The position numbers and the translations under genes are program-made. A DNA stretch of 39,214 nucleotides. Source: Ichthyophthirius multifiliis (taxonomy: Eukaryota; Ciliophora; Oligohymenophorea; Hymenostomatida). This document shows positions 24,256 to 36,360 of this stretch, one piece after another. Within the stretch, counting starts at the first letter, position 1, and every line of letters starts with the position of its first letter. The notes beneath the pieces were generated by a model. The model was not told where the DNA came from, made no database searches, and worked only from the letters and a program-made list of their open reading frames with translations. The stretch is taken from positions 1 to 39,214 of the forward strand of contig NW_004086150.1 in assembly GCF_000220395.1 (NCBI RefSeq), written 5' to 3'.

Positions 24256-27200
24256 ATGAAAGCTAATTTATTGCTTTAGATTAATATTAAAATAACCCAT
24301 ACCTAAGCGATTCAAGTAATCCTCAAAATAATAATGGAGTAAAAATAGTATAAAAAACAACAACTGCAGTTCCTTCTTAAATTGATACCACATAAGTCGC
24401 TAATCCGAAATCTAGAAAAGACTGGAAAAGTGGCACAACATAACTATAGGAATTATTGCAGCAAAGGATGAAGAAATAGAATATTGGAAAAATATGTGCG
24501 AATAATAAGAATATACAATTACAGAATAAATTGAATAGAATAACAATGATAAATATAACTTTGAAAATTTATAAAATGAATTATAGGAAAAAATTAATTA
24601 AAAAGAAATATAGCTGAATGATATGTTAAAAAAGTAATTAAAAATATTAATTATATTTTTATTTTTTAAATTAAATATAATAATAGACTTAGTGATGCTT
24701 AAAATGATTAAAAATAAAAAGCTGAATATATAGAAAACTTATTAAAAAATAAAGAAGATTTAGAATTATTAAATATTAATTTAGATAAAAATATTTAAAG
24801 ATAAAGAATAATAATTATAAAAAATTAGTTAAGAGTAAAAATGTTTATTTTTTAAATTTAAATTATTATATTATATAATTTTTCTTTTTTCTTTTTAATT
24901 TTTTTTTTTTAAAAAAAATAAATAAAAAAACTATAGAGCAAATTAAAAAAATTAAGAAAATGAAAATGAAATAAAAAACTTAAAAGAAGAATTTTCATAA
25001 CTACTATAATAAAGTGATAATTAAAAAAAAAAGCTTAATGATGATTTTGCTTAAAAAATAAAAGAAAATGAACTTCTTAAAAACAAGTATACGAATAAAA
25101 AATATAAAACTATTTTTATTCTTTTAGTTTGATTTAATTAAATGAAGAAAAACAAATTAAAGTAAACGATTTACTAGAAAAAGAAGAAGAAGTTGAATAA
25201 CTTAAAAAAAAGTAAATCAAATATATTAAAAGAAATTATATTGATATTTTTATATTTTATAAAGTTTAAATCGTAATATAAAAGATAAAGATAATAAAAT
25301 AAATGAATTAGAATAATATAATGAATAAATTTAAAAATAAATGTAAGAAGAAACTAAAAAATTAAATGATGATCTTTAATAAAAATAAGATTAAATTTAA
25401 GATTTATAAAAAGATTTATAAGAAAAACATGATTAACTCAAATAATTGAAAAAAAGTTTATTAGAATAATTAAATAAATATATATATATATATATATATT
25501 TTTATTATAATAAAGTTTAAATGAATAAGAATTATCTAAAGATGAATAAATTAAAGACTTAGCAAATAAATAAGAAAAACTTTAGAAATAATTAGAAAAT
25601 ACCTAGAATAAATTAGAATTACAAATAAAGGATAAATAATAAGAGTTAGATAAATTAAAAGAAAAGTAAAAAAAAAAATGTTTATAGAATTAAACATATT
25701 TTAAAAAATAATAAAGCCTAAAAGATACTAATCAAAAGAAAGATTATTAAATTAATGATCTAGAATAAAAATTAAATGAAATAAAAAAATAATATAAAAA
25801 CGATTAACAAGACTTGAGCTAACAGTTGACTGATAAACAAGAAGAATTAAGTAATTTGAAATAAGAGTATAAAATATTTTTATAAAAAATAAATTTATTG
25901 TAAAAAATTAAATTTTAACAGATTAGAGTAAACAAATCAAATTAAAGATAAAAAAATAAATGATTTATAGAATAAATCAGATTTACTTTAAAAATAATTT
26001 GAAGGTGAAAAGAAAAAACTCGATCAAGATTTAAAAAATAAATAAAATATTATTGAAAATCTGAACTAAGTGTATTAATAAAAATATTATTAAATATTTT
26101 ATTTCTTTTAAGTTTAAACGAAACGACAAAACAAAAAGATAAATAAATAAATGATTTAGATATGAAATAATAAAAACTAAAATAATAATATGAGGATGAT
26201 ATAGAAAAATTAAACTAAAATCTTCAAGATAAAGAAGATAATATTTAATAACTTAAAAAAATGTTTTTTTTATTTTATTTTTTACTATATATAAATTTAG
26301 TTTAAATTTAATTAAAATAATAGTTTGTAAGATGATAATTAAAAAAAAGATAAAAAAATAAATGATTTTTAAGAAAAATTAGATTAATTATAATAAGAGA
26401 ATTAAACTGATGTTATATAACTTTAAAAAAAATTACTTGATTAAGAAGGAGAAATCGATAAATTAAAAAGAAAGTAAAACATAAAAAATAATTATTATAT
26501 TAAACTTTATTAAAAAGTATAAATGATTGTAATATTCAAAAAGCTTAAAAAGCAAACGAGGTTGAAAATTTAGCTTTATAAAATAAAAATTTAGAATATG
26601 AATTATAAGAACATAAAGAAGATATTATTGAAAAAGACAATTTAATAAATAATTTAAATCAAAAGTAAACAATTAATAATTTTATTTTAAATTTTCAAAA
26701 TAAAATATCTAAATAGTAATTTGTAAAAAGACCTTAAAATTAATTAATTAAAATAGAATTTAGATGATTAATAATATTAATATGAAAAAGAAAAAGAAAA
26801 AGAAAACTAAATTTTAGCAGAAAAAGATGAATTAATTAATTAACTAAAAAGAAAGTAAAAATATAAAATTTCTATTTATAATATTGTTATAAATATAAAT
26901 AGCTTAGTAGATTCTAATTTTAAAAATGACCAGAAAATTAATGTACTATAAAATTAATAAGAAGAAAATAAAATATAACACGAAAATGAAATGCTTTTAA
27001 AGGATTCTATTATTGCAGACAAAGATAATAAAATATATTAATTAAAAAACGCGTAATATTATTATTCAACTTAATATAAAAAAATTAAATAATTAGTTTA
27101 AATGATGTAATAGAAAAAAGAGATTAAAAAATAAACGATTTATAATAAGAATTATAAAAAACAAATATTGAAAATGAATAATAATAATAATAATTATTGA

Positions 27201-29952
27201 AATAATTAGAAGATAAAAATGACTATATAAATTAATTAAAAAAAAAGTTAATTATATACAATATATATTTCTAATTTATATTTACAATTTTTTTTTAAAG
27301 ATTAAATGAATAAATAAGAGAAAAAGAGTAAAAAACAGGCGAATTCGAAGCAACTTCTGATATTAAAAATTAATTAGAAAATTTAGTTTTATAATAAAAG
27401 TAGATAATAAATGATAAAGATAATTAATTAAACTTATTGAAAAAGAAGTATTTTTTTTTATTGTTTATTTTTGTAAATAATATTTAGTTTTGCTGAAGTT
27501 GGTCGATAAAAAGAACTAAAAGCAAATGAATTGGAAGAAACTTAAAATTAAAAAAGTTAATTAGAAGATGAATGCTAATAATTAAATAAAGTTATTTCTT
27601 AAAAAGATGCAGATATAAGCAAACTAAAAAGATTGTAAAAAAAAATATAATTATTTGTATTTTTTTCGTTATAAAAAAGAATGACTGATTTGTAAATGTA
27701 AAACGAACAAAAAATAAACGAACTTGATTTCTAATAGGAATAAAATAATAAAGAATACGAAAATGAAATCTAGAAATTAAAACAATAACAATAATAAAAA
27801 GATAAAGACTTTAATTAATTAAAAAAAACGTAAAATAAAATTATTTATCTTTTTTTTAAAAAAAAATAAAATTAAAAAATACTTAATTAATAGATTAAAT
27901 GATTTAAATATTTAAAATGAATAGAAACTTTAAGAATTAGACTATATTATTAATGATAATAAAGTATAATAAGAAAAAGAATAATAATAATTAAAATAGA
28001 CTATTTTAGCAAAAGAAAACGAATTAAATAATTTAAAAAAAAAGTAAAATATATATAAAATATTTTATAAAATAAAAAAAATACTAGTTAAAAATTTACA
28101 GATTAATAAAAAGAAGAATAAATAAATGATTTATAAAATGCATTATAAGATGTGAGATTTTAATTATAAAACTAATTGTAATAACAAAAATAGTAAAACG
28201 AATTAAAAGATGGAGAAATTAATGCTTTAAAAAATGCGTAAAAATTTTTTTATATATATTTCATATAATATAAATAAATAAGACTTTAAGAAACTAATTA
28301 ATATAAAGATGATAAAATATGTTAATTAGATGATAAATTTAATACTTTAAATAACTAAAATGATAAACTTAAAACACTCATACAAGATAAAAACAATTAA
28401 CTTGAAAAACTTAACTTACTTACTAATCAATAATAAGATTAAATAGAAGAATTAAAAAAACTAGAAATAGACTGCTAAAATAAGGATAACTAAATAGCTT
28501 AATTAATAAATAACGTTGACTTGTGGAAAGGTTAATTTTAGAAATAGCAAAAAACATTAGATGACTTATTAAAATATTAAGATATATGTAAATAATAAGA
28601 AGGAAAATTAGACTTATAACAATAATAAATTGACAGGTTAAATAGAAATATAAAAAATATAGTATAGGAAGGTGATAATAATAAAGCTAAAATTAATGAG
28701 CTTGAAATGTAAGCTTTATAAAAAATACAATTAGAGGCTAAATTAAAAGAATAAGAAAATAAAAATTTTATATAAGGAAAAGATCTTTAATTATTAAATG
28801 ATTAAGTCTAGCAAAAACACTAATAAAATGAAGGTAAATAAAATTTACTTTTTATATTATTTTATTTTGTTAAAAAAAAACAAAAAAAATATTTTACAAA
28901 AGACCTTATTGATAAAATTAAAGAATTAGAAAACATAAATAGTAATTTAAATTCATTTTAAGAAAAATCTAAAAACTAAGAAAATTAAATAAAAAAACTT
29001 AATTAACTTCTAAATGAAGAAATGGGTAAAGCACATGAATTATAGTTATAATGTGAAAAAGCAAAATTTTAAGAAGGCAAAATTAAAGTATAAGAGTAAA
29101 AGATTGCCTAACTTAACCAAGAAATTGATAAATTAAATAAATAAATACTCCATAATAACAAAGAACAAGAGCAATAAAGGAACTAATTATCAAATTTATA
29201 AGAACAATTACATAAAGCATAAAAATATGAACAAAAATCCCAAGATTTAGATATTAAATTATGTAAAAAATTATTAATATTTTATATAAAAATATTTTAA
29301 AATACTAGAAAATTTATAAAATGAAAATGAAAGATAAAAAATGCTTTTAGAATAAAAAGAAAACTAATTAGATGAATGGAGAAATAAATCTACAATTTCC
29401 GAATTTAATTTGAAAAAAGCTGAAGATCAAATAAATTCTCAAAAAAACAAAATAGCTCAATAAGGTTAATAGCTTGAACTTTTAGCAAAGTAATATAATG
29501 ATGAATTAGAAGAAAATAATGATTTTAAGGCTAAATTAATGTTAGGTGCTAAAGATGCAAATACAATGGAAAAATAAATAGATGTACTTACTAATGAAAT
29601 TTAAAATTTAATATAAATTTTGTAAGAAAGAGATGAATAAATAGGATAATTGAAAAATAATATAGAGGATTTGTGTAATGATTATGATAAATTGAAAGAA
29701 AAAAATAAATTTTTAAACTAAGAAATAGATAGATTAATGATTATTATTAAAGAATTAGAAGAAGAAAATGCAGCTTTAAAGTAAAAATATGTGGATAATA
29801 ATGAATTGACACTTAAAGTTAGAGATTTACATATGTTATGCTTTACTTTGTTTATTGAAATATAATCTTTAAGATCAAATGTTATTACTAAATAAAAATA
29901 AGTTGATGAAATAAGAAATTCTTCTTTATTAGTTTATAAAAAACTATAATGA
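24256..29952 (+). CDS. Coiled-coil protein assembled from tandem 150-nt exons
   Basis: About 1,525 residues from roughly 22 exons. Nearly all is Lys/Glu/Gln/Asn-rich coiled coil with Leu/Ile spacing. After a 5' part (to 24633) come exons 24687-24834, 24937-25086, 25128-25211 and 25265-25455; then 14 repeat exons (25516-28237, separate entry); then long exons 28283-28833, 28903-29262 and 29309-29952. The last three join perfectly (phases 2, 1, 1) and end with a distinct C-terminus (RDLHMLCFTLFIEIQSLRSN). Introns are 38-102 nt. The long exons have the same coil character but no 50-residue unit. Three places do not close in frame: 24781-24830, the A-run before 25456, and the end of the exon 25922-26069. 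The start is unsure: reading from ATG 24256 uses another frame than the well-formed coil from about 24400 (LEKWHNITIGIIAAKDEEIE). Most likely a structural or tethering filament protein; no motor or membrane domain is seen. Confidence 0.82.
25516..28237 (+). repeat. Array of 14 tandem exon-intron repeat units
   Basis: Exon coordinates and lengths: 25516-25665 (150), 25717-25866 (150), 25922-26069 (148), 26113-26262 (150), 26324-26473 (150), 26518-26664 (147), 26717-26854 (138), 26903-27052 (150), 27097-27246 (150), 27301-27447 (147), 27488-27634 (147), 27680-27829 (150), 27894-28043 (150), 28088-28237 (150). Introns are 40-64 nt. All but one junction is phase 2: the exon ends with two bases of a codon, mostly AA of a lysine after LKK or LKR, and the next exon begins with T, A or C then often TTA. 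Each unit carries an Ile-Asn-Asp-Leu-like motif near residues 12-15 (QINDLEQK, KINDLQNK, QINDLDMK, KINDFQEK, INDLQQE). Sequence between units has diverged strongly outside these positions. The exon 24937-25086 (150 nt, same phase) is probably a further, separated unit. Confidence 0.85.
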
Positions 29953-30625
29953 GAAAAAAAAATTAAAAAAAAATATTATTTAAAATGATAAAAATTATTA
30001 AAATAAAATTTATTAAAAATATAAAAATATAAAAATATAAAAATATATAAATATAAAAATAAAAAAATATAAAAATAAATATATAAATGTATAATAATAT
30101 AAAATTATTAAAATATAAAAATAAATATTTAAATTTTAAACAATTTATCTAAATCTTAAGCTAGTTAATTATAAAATGAAATAATGATATACATTTTAAA
30201 TATATATTATTTTTATAAATATGCTTAACAAATTTAGATAAAATAATAATCTAAACTTAATTTTATTAATATTTAAATTGTTTTTAGTGATATTTAATTT
30301 ATCAAACAAAAAGAATTTTTTTTAAAAAAATCTTAATAAAATTTTCAAACAAACAAAACAAATTAATAAATATAATTTTTTAATAGATTAATTTATTTTA
30401 TTTTGTTTTATATATCAAATAAATTTTCTATTTTTTCTTTTACCTATTATAAATATTATATAATATAATTTTTATAAACTTTATAAAAAAAGAATAATCT
30501 GAATATTATTTATTTTTAAATATTATTATTTTATAATTTTCATTATGTTTCTTTATTAAAATAAATATATAAAATTTTAAAGATTTTATTTAAAAAAAGT
30601 CATATATATAATAATAAAAATAAAT
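29953..30625. other. AT-rich intergenic region
   Basis: 670 bp with AAAATAT(A) iterations just after the coiled-coil stop codon (30010-30100). A short inverted repeat (ATTTATCTAAAT near 30143 and ATTTAGATAAAA near 30233) could form a weak stem. No gene. Confidence 0.65.
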
Positions 30626-33001
30626 ATGTTTTATAAACAAAACATTAGAATGTCATTTAATATTTTATCCTTAATATTAGGTTCATTCTTAGCTATATTG
30701 TTTTTATTGTTCAACTAGAATTTTACTGGGTATATTATTTCTTCCTTTTTTAGTATATTATATATATATATATTTTTAAAAAACGAAAATTCTTAAAAAA
30801 CAAATAAAAAGTAATTAATAGTTTATGCATAATTATTGTAAATACTTATTGCTCATATAAAGATTATGGAATGTATTTTTATGTAACAATTTATCTAGGA
30901 TATTTTCTATGTTTTAGTGCAATGTATAATTTAAATAATTTTATTTTTTTAATTTTGAAAAAGAATAATTATGCCATTAGATGCTGTTAATTCAATAATT
31001 TAAAAAAATATTAAAAATCATTTATAAAATGAATAAGCATCTGAAGATTTTCTAACTTTTTGGAATATAATATATTGGTTGATGTTATTATTGTATTTAT
31101 TTTTAGTTTATATTTTATAATAATACCATAATAATGGATATTTAGGCTTAAAAAATAAATTTTTGACAATATTTAAAGTTCATAAAAAAATAAAATTTAA
31201 AGATAATTTTTTTTTTTTTTTCATAAATAGAAAAATACTAAACTATTACTAATTGAATTTTTCACTTTTGCTTCTTTATGTTGCATAAGCAATTTTTTTT
31301 TTGATATAAAAGGATTAGAAAATATAATAGTATTATATAATTTTTCTTTACTTTTTTTTAATAATAAATAAAAAAAAGGGTGTAGTTTTAGCTTTATCTA
31401 ATATATATGGAATCACAATACTTGTGTTTTTATTTGGTTATGGATTAGTTAAAACCCCTTATTATTTGTGGATATAATCTGATAAAGAAGTTCTTTTAAA
31501 ATAATATATATCCAATGCTCCTGAATAATTAATTGGCTATAAATAAAGTTATGTAATTATTATATATATATAAATGCGTTTCAAAATAATTTTCTATAAT
31601 TTTTAAAAGGTTGATTATATTGATATAAATGAAATTTGTTTAAAATCTTTAGATTTAATTGAAAACAATTAGAATTTAAAAAATTATTATTAAATAATTT
31701 AGTAAGAATCAATTTCTAAACAATAATTTTTATAGTTAAAAAAGTTTCCTGATACTAAAAAAGACAAAAACATTGAAAATCTAGAATTTATTTTATTTTC
31801 ACAAATAGATGTTTAAGAATAAACACTTGCCTTAATAAGAGAAAAGCTTAAAATGTATACTTTTTAATACTAAATTCAATACTAAAAATGGTAAAATGTA
31901 AAAATAATAATAAATTATTAAATAAATATAAAATATACAAAGTTATGTGATAAAATATATAATCTAATTGATGAATAAAACCTAGAAGAAATGAGTCAAA
32001 AAATAAACCCTAGACTAAATGATAATAATATAGACTTAGTAAATAAAATAAATAGTCTTATTCTAAAAGCTCGAGTTTAGAAAAAAACTACAAAATTATT
32101 TTATTACATATCTTCTATAATATTATCTATTTATTCTTTTTTAGTTATTTTTTGTGAAACAAGTTTAGTTTTTGGGTAAAAAAACTCTCTATAAATATTT
32201 TTCTAATCAGTAAAAAATTCCACTAATACAATAGGAATAATGCTTTTTATTTTTCTTACACTTGCATATGTCACATTTTGTGCTTATTTTGCTTTAAAAA
32301 GACTTAAAATATTAGGCTCTTTTGAACTATGTAAAAATTCTACACATAGGAATACTTTTGTATCAAATCTTTCCATATGTTTAAATCTTACAGTAATTTT
32401 ATATTTTTTTTTCTTTTTATTAAAAAAATAAAATAACTGTTTTGTTAAAAAATAGTTTCCTATATGTTATAATGCAATGCTATTATTTGGAGAAATAAAT
32501 AAAGAAATCTCAGAAGATGGCAATATATATTAATCTGGTTTTGATAAATTTTATAATCCAATGAAACTAATACCTTTTTTTGGCTACAACTATAATTTAA
32601 TAGTTTCTTTATTAATAACAATAGTTGCTATTTTGTCTTATTTTGGAAAAACATAGCAGTTAATAGAAAATATATTCAATAACGAAATATAGATGAGAAT
32701 GTAAATAAAAGACGAATAATTATTTTAAGGATAATATATTATTTTATAAGAATGGAATAGGAGAAAATTAAAATAGACAAAATTTTGCGATTTTGAAATG
32801 TAAGAAACTAATGAAAAGCAATAAAAAGAAGTTTATTCTTTTATAAAAATTAATATATAAAGTTTAATTCGAAAATTTGATTTTAGAAAAAATGAGGGAT
32901 CTTTATAAAAAGAAGAATTAAGTGATAATAAAGTAAAATAGTTTTTGTCAGAATCGGATATTTAAAATAAAAACTAATAATATTATTAAAATTTTAATTG
33001 A
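30626..33001 (+). CDS. LMBRD2: LMBR1-like (LMBRD2-type) multi-pass membrane protein
   Basis: Predicted 658 residues, close to the about 700 of animal LMBRD2. Introns inferred at 30730-30821, 30924-30963, 31178-31230, 31330-31378, 31553-31609, 31898-31942 and 32393-32455 give one closed frame. N-terminal helices are followed by family landmarks: IIMPLDAVNS, the helix before ILQQYHNNGYLGLKNKF, then ALSNIYGITILVFLFGYGLV and KTPYYLWIQSDKE, which match the LMBR1 signature (SNxxGxxxxVxLxGYGLVxxPxxxW). A cytosolic coiled segment of about 200 residues follows (LKSLDLIENNQN ... MSQKINPRLND). Then come helices with TLAYVTFCAYFALKRLKILG and LTFPICYNAMLLF, the latter rebuilt across the 32393-32455 intron, and a basic C-terminal tail. 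Relatives act as membrane receptors or signalling regulators (LMBRD1 lysosomal, LMBRD2 linked to GPCR signalling). The gene converges on the sestrin with 207 bp between stop codons. Confidence 0.9.
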
Positions 33002-33208
33002 TAATGTGTTTGTTTATTAATTATAAAATATTATATAATAGAAATGTAAATTTTGATATTAAAAAATTATTTAACAAAAAAAAAATATTATTTTCTTTTT
33101 TTGATTAAATTAATTAAATAATTTAAATTTTTTAATTTAAATATTAATTAAATTAAAAAAATACACATAATAAAAAACACATTCTAAAAATAATTAAAAA
33201 AAACTTAT

Positions 33209-33703
33209 TCATAATTTGAAATTTTACAAAGAATAAAATATTAAAATATTTTATGTATAAAACTTAGACTCAGTAGCTAAAAAAATAGTATGTACTATAT
33301 CAAGACTATCAATTGCATATGGAATAGCTAAAATATCACTCTATTTAATCATTTAAGGTTAAAAGATAATTTTTTTAAGAAAAAACCTAAAATTATTTTT
33401 TAATATCTAATTAACTTTTTTATAATTATAACTCTAATGTTAATATTTCATTAAAACTTAACAATAATTCCATATAGCCTCTCTAAATATACGCGTATCT
33501 ACATGTTGAACTTTCCCGAAGTTTTTAATTGTAATATTTTTTATTTAATCATATTTTTTATTTAACACATTACACATTTCTGAATTTAATTAACAAATGT
33601 AACTAGAAATATGATTCTTCCAATCGCATTCATTAGAATTCAAATTTCTTTATTATTTTTTATTATGGCTATTATGGCTATTATGACTATTATGGCAATT
33701 ATG

Positions 33704-33766
<63 letters not shown>

Positions 33767-35010
33767 ATTATCATTATTATCGATTTTATTATTTTGATTC
33801 TCTTTATTTTTTCTTTTTTCAAAAATACTACTTTATCCAATATATATTTAATTGCTATTTTTTTATTCATAGCATTCCTATAAATCATTAAAAGAAAATC
33901 TTTATGAATCATTTTCATAAATTTCTTCTTCTGAAATATCACTTTCTTCTATACTTTAATCTAGTTAATTTTATTTTTTTATTAGAATATCAATCACTTC
34001 AGTAGTTAATTTTTATGATTGTATATTTTAAGTATATAAATCTAAATTACATCTTGTCTATTTTTCAATATCTTACTCATCTTATACCAATAAACCAAAC
34101 GCAAAACTTATTGTAATTAATTACTATGTAAATCCTATTGCTATAATAGCAAAAAGTAGTTCTTTTTGGTTCCATACAGGTTCTTATTTTAACAAAAAAT
34201 TAAATAATTCTTCATTTCTTGCCAAAATTTATTCCGCATTGAAATTTTTTAAAAAATATATCAAATCCCATGCTTTTTTGGATTTCTAATTTAAGACATC
34301 AAATCCCTCTTTTAAAAACCCAACATCCTCACAATACATCTAATATCTTTCTGCTAACATAGTAAAAACATATTCACATTCATAAGCACTTGCAGTCATT
34401 AAAGTAATTTAATATAAATTTTCATAAGGCCAAGATGACGGTTCAGTAAATATTTATTAAAAACATAAAAAAAATTCCCTTAGGTATTCTGGAAAGAATA
34501 AAAAAGGTCTAAACATATTTGGAATTCGCCCATTAAATGAATTATATATATCTATAAGGAGTTTTTTTAGGTTAAATGATGGTTCATCTTAAGTAAAAAA
34601 AATTCTAATTTGTTAATAATCTTACTTGGTTTCATTTTATAATTACTAGACTTGCATTATTGAAGGAAATTGTTTATTTTTGAAAAGTGACTAATTAATT
34701 ACTCTTGTTTGTTTTTTTCGAACAATAGAGGAATAAATTTTTCGGATATTTCCTTTAAAGGATTTTAATAGACTAATACTTATAAACGGGATTGTATTAG
34801 GGCTATCATTTGATCATTTTGTTAGTATTATTATAATTTTTATTACAGTTATTCTATATAGGCGTCTAATTCTGAATCTTTTACATAATCGTCGACTATG
34901 TATAATGGTAAAGTTCTTTCTATTTCGATAAATTCTTCTGTTTTTAATTCATATTCGAACAGATTTTTATGTTTCTCTATCGTTTCTTTTTGGTTTGTTT
35001 ATTTTTGCAT
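33209..35010 (-). CDS. SESN: Sestrin with poly-Asn linker
   Basis: Predicted 586 residues with one 41-nt intron (34651-34691), whose removal joins two otherwise out-of-phase frames. The N-terminal half contains the sestrin helical (AhpD-like) domain: LYQITLMTASAYECEYVFTM (family: [20 protein letters not shown]), and further on WNQKELLFAIIAIGFTQQLI followed by TISFAFGL (family: LAELVHAVVLL ... FTFGCG). The C-terminal half has KVQHVDTRIFREAIWNYC (family: HKDVDTSMLRRAIWNY) and YNYKKVNQILKNNFRFFLKK. The catalytic Cys (about residue 198) and the Tyr two residues later are kept. The His seven residues after that Cys in SESN2 is Leu here, so peroxide-reductase activity may be lost. Between the halves is an acidic linker and a run of about 20 Asn followed by HNSHN repeats. 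Sestrins bind GATOR2 and restrain TORC1. Leucine-pocket residues (TYNT in SESN2) are not recognisable, so leucine sensing is doubtful. Confidence 0.9.
33705..33765. repeat. (ATT)n/(AAT)n trinucleotide microsatellite coding poly-Asn
   Basis: About 20 uninterrupted ATT units on the plus strand, read as AAT (Asn) in the minus-strand sestrin. It is flanked by ATGGCTATT-type 9-mers (33664-33704) that code His-Asn-Ser. Being 3n, its length can vary without breaking the gene. Confidence 0.95.
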
Positions 35011-36054
35011 TTTTAATTTTATTTTATTTTAATTTTATTTTACTTTTATTTTATTAAATATGAAATTATATATATTATTTCTTTATTATTTTTGACAAAA
35101 TTTAAGATTTTTGTTGTTGTAAAAATATATATAATTACGCTATTTTTAGATAAAATAATATAAATTAAGTAGAGATATAATTAATGAATATTTCAAAGAT
35201 TTATTTAAAAAAAAAATATACATATATATATATTTAACATATTTTTATTTTTTGTAATTTTACTTTAAAAAATAATCAAGAAAAAAAAAAAAGACGAAAA
35301 AAAATGTTATATTGCCTTTTCTTTAGTTTCATTTGATTTTTTTAAAAAATTAAGGGAAAATAAAAAAACCATTAATTAAAAAATAATAAGTAAAACCTAA
35401 ATTTATTTTTAAGTTTGAGAAAAAAATAAAAATAATAATAACATTTGTTTTTTTATAAAAAAAGTTTTAAAATAATATATATGAATATAAAAAAAACTAA
35501 TTCAATTTGATATACTTATCATTTTTTTATATAAAAAAAAATTAATGTAAATATTAGGATTTCCATTTCAAAAATTTAATTTTATATAATAATAATAATA
35601 ACATTTAAGTTTGATAATAATAATTATAACAAACAAACAAAAATTAAATAAATATATTTATTAGATTCAAATTAAAATAAAAGATTAATATTAAAATAAT
35701 TATTTAATTTTTAAATAAGTTAATAATTTTTTTAATTATCTAAAATTTTTATAAAACTTTTAACAATCTAAAATATATAAATCATTTTTAAAAAAATACT
35801 TATATAAAATAAAAAATTATAAGTCATATAAAAAAACAATAAAAGATTAATTTTATTCTAAAATTAAAAACTCTAAAAAGTTTAAGTCATAAACTTTATG
35901 TTTAATTAATATTTTTTTTTGGTTATTTTAATATATATACATATTCAAATATTATTAGAAAAAAAGGCTAAAGTCTAAAGTTGTCACTAAAAAAATATTG
36001 TTATAGTCGTAATTGCTATATATAGAAGTTACGAAATATAGATAAATTAATAAA

Positions 36055-36360
36055 ATGCTATTTTCAGAACAGTGTTCAAATATAATTTATCTGTATAAGT
36101 TTTATTTGCACTAAAATTATAGAAGATAAAAATAATTAAAACATTAATTTAAAAATTTATTATTATAAATATAATTTAAACAATGGTTATTTATTTTTAA
36201 TGAAACAACCTGGCACAAATAAACGAATTTAAAAGGCATTATTATTATGAAAATCAAAATATTTATAAGCAGTAATTTATATAATAATTTAGATAATAGT
36301 AAATCATAAAATGAAGATAAAAACGTGGCATTTTATTATAAATTTTGTGAAATTAATTGA
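36055..36360 (+). CDS. Possible small ORF, uncertain
   Basis: A 101-residue frame from ATG to TGA in the ciliate code. It includes FKQWLFIFNETTWHKQTNLK and a hydrophilic end (NSKSQNEDKNVAFYYKFCEI). Its length is not significant given TGA-only termination. In its favour, local C/G content is above the neighbouring intergenic DNA. Against it, the alternative frame (MKQPGTNKRIQKALLL) looks equally protein-like and no signal, domain or intron pattern decides between them. No function is proposed. Confidence 0.25.

Noticed and set aside
31898-31942. Possible continuous coding through an AT-rich stretch in the LMBRD2-type gene
   Set aside because: The stretch starts GTAAAAATA, ends ACAAAG, is a multiple of three and has intron-like composition; splicing it out is favoured, though read-through cannot be excluded.
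33611-33942. Plus-strand poly-Ile ORF (33611-33883) and a minus-strand poly-Ile ORF (33640-33942)
   Set aside because: Both are wrong-frame readings of the ATT/AAT microsatellite. The sestrin frame gives poly-Asn flanked by conserved sestrin sequence.
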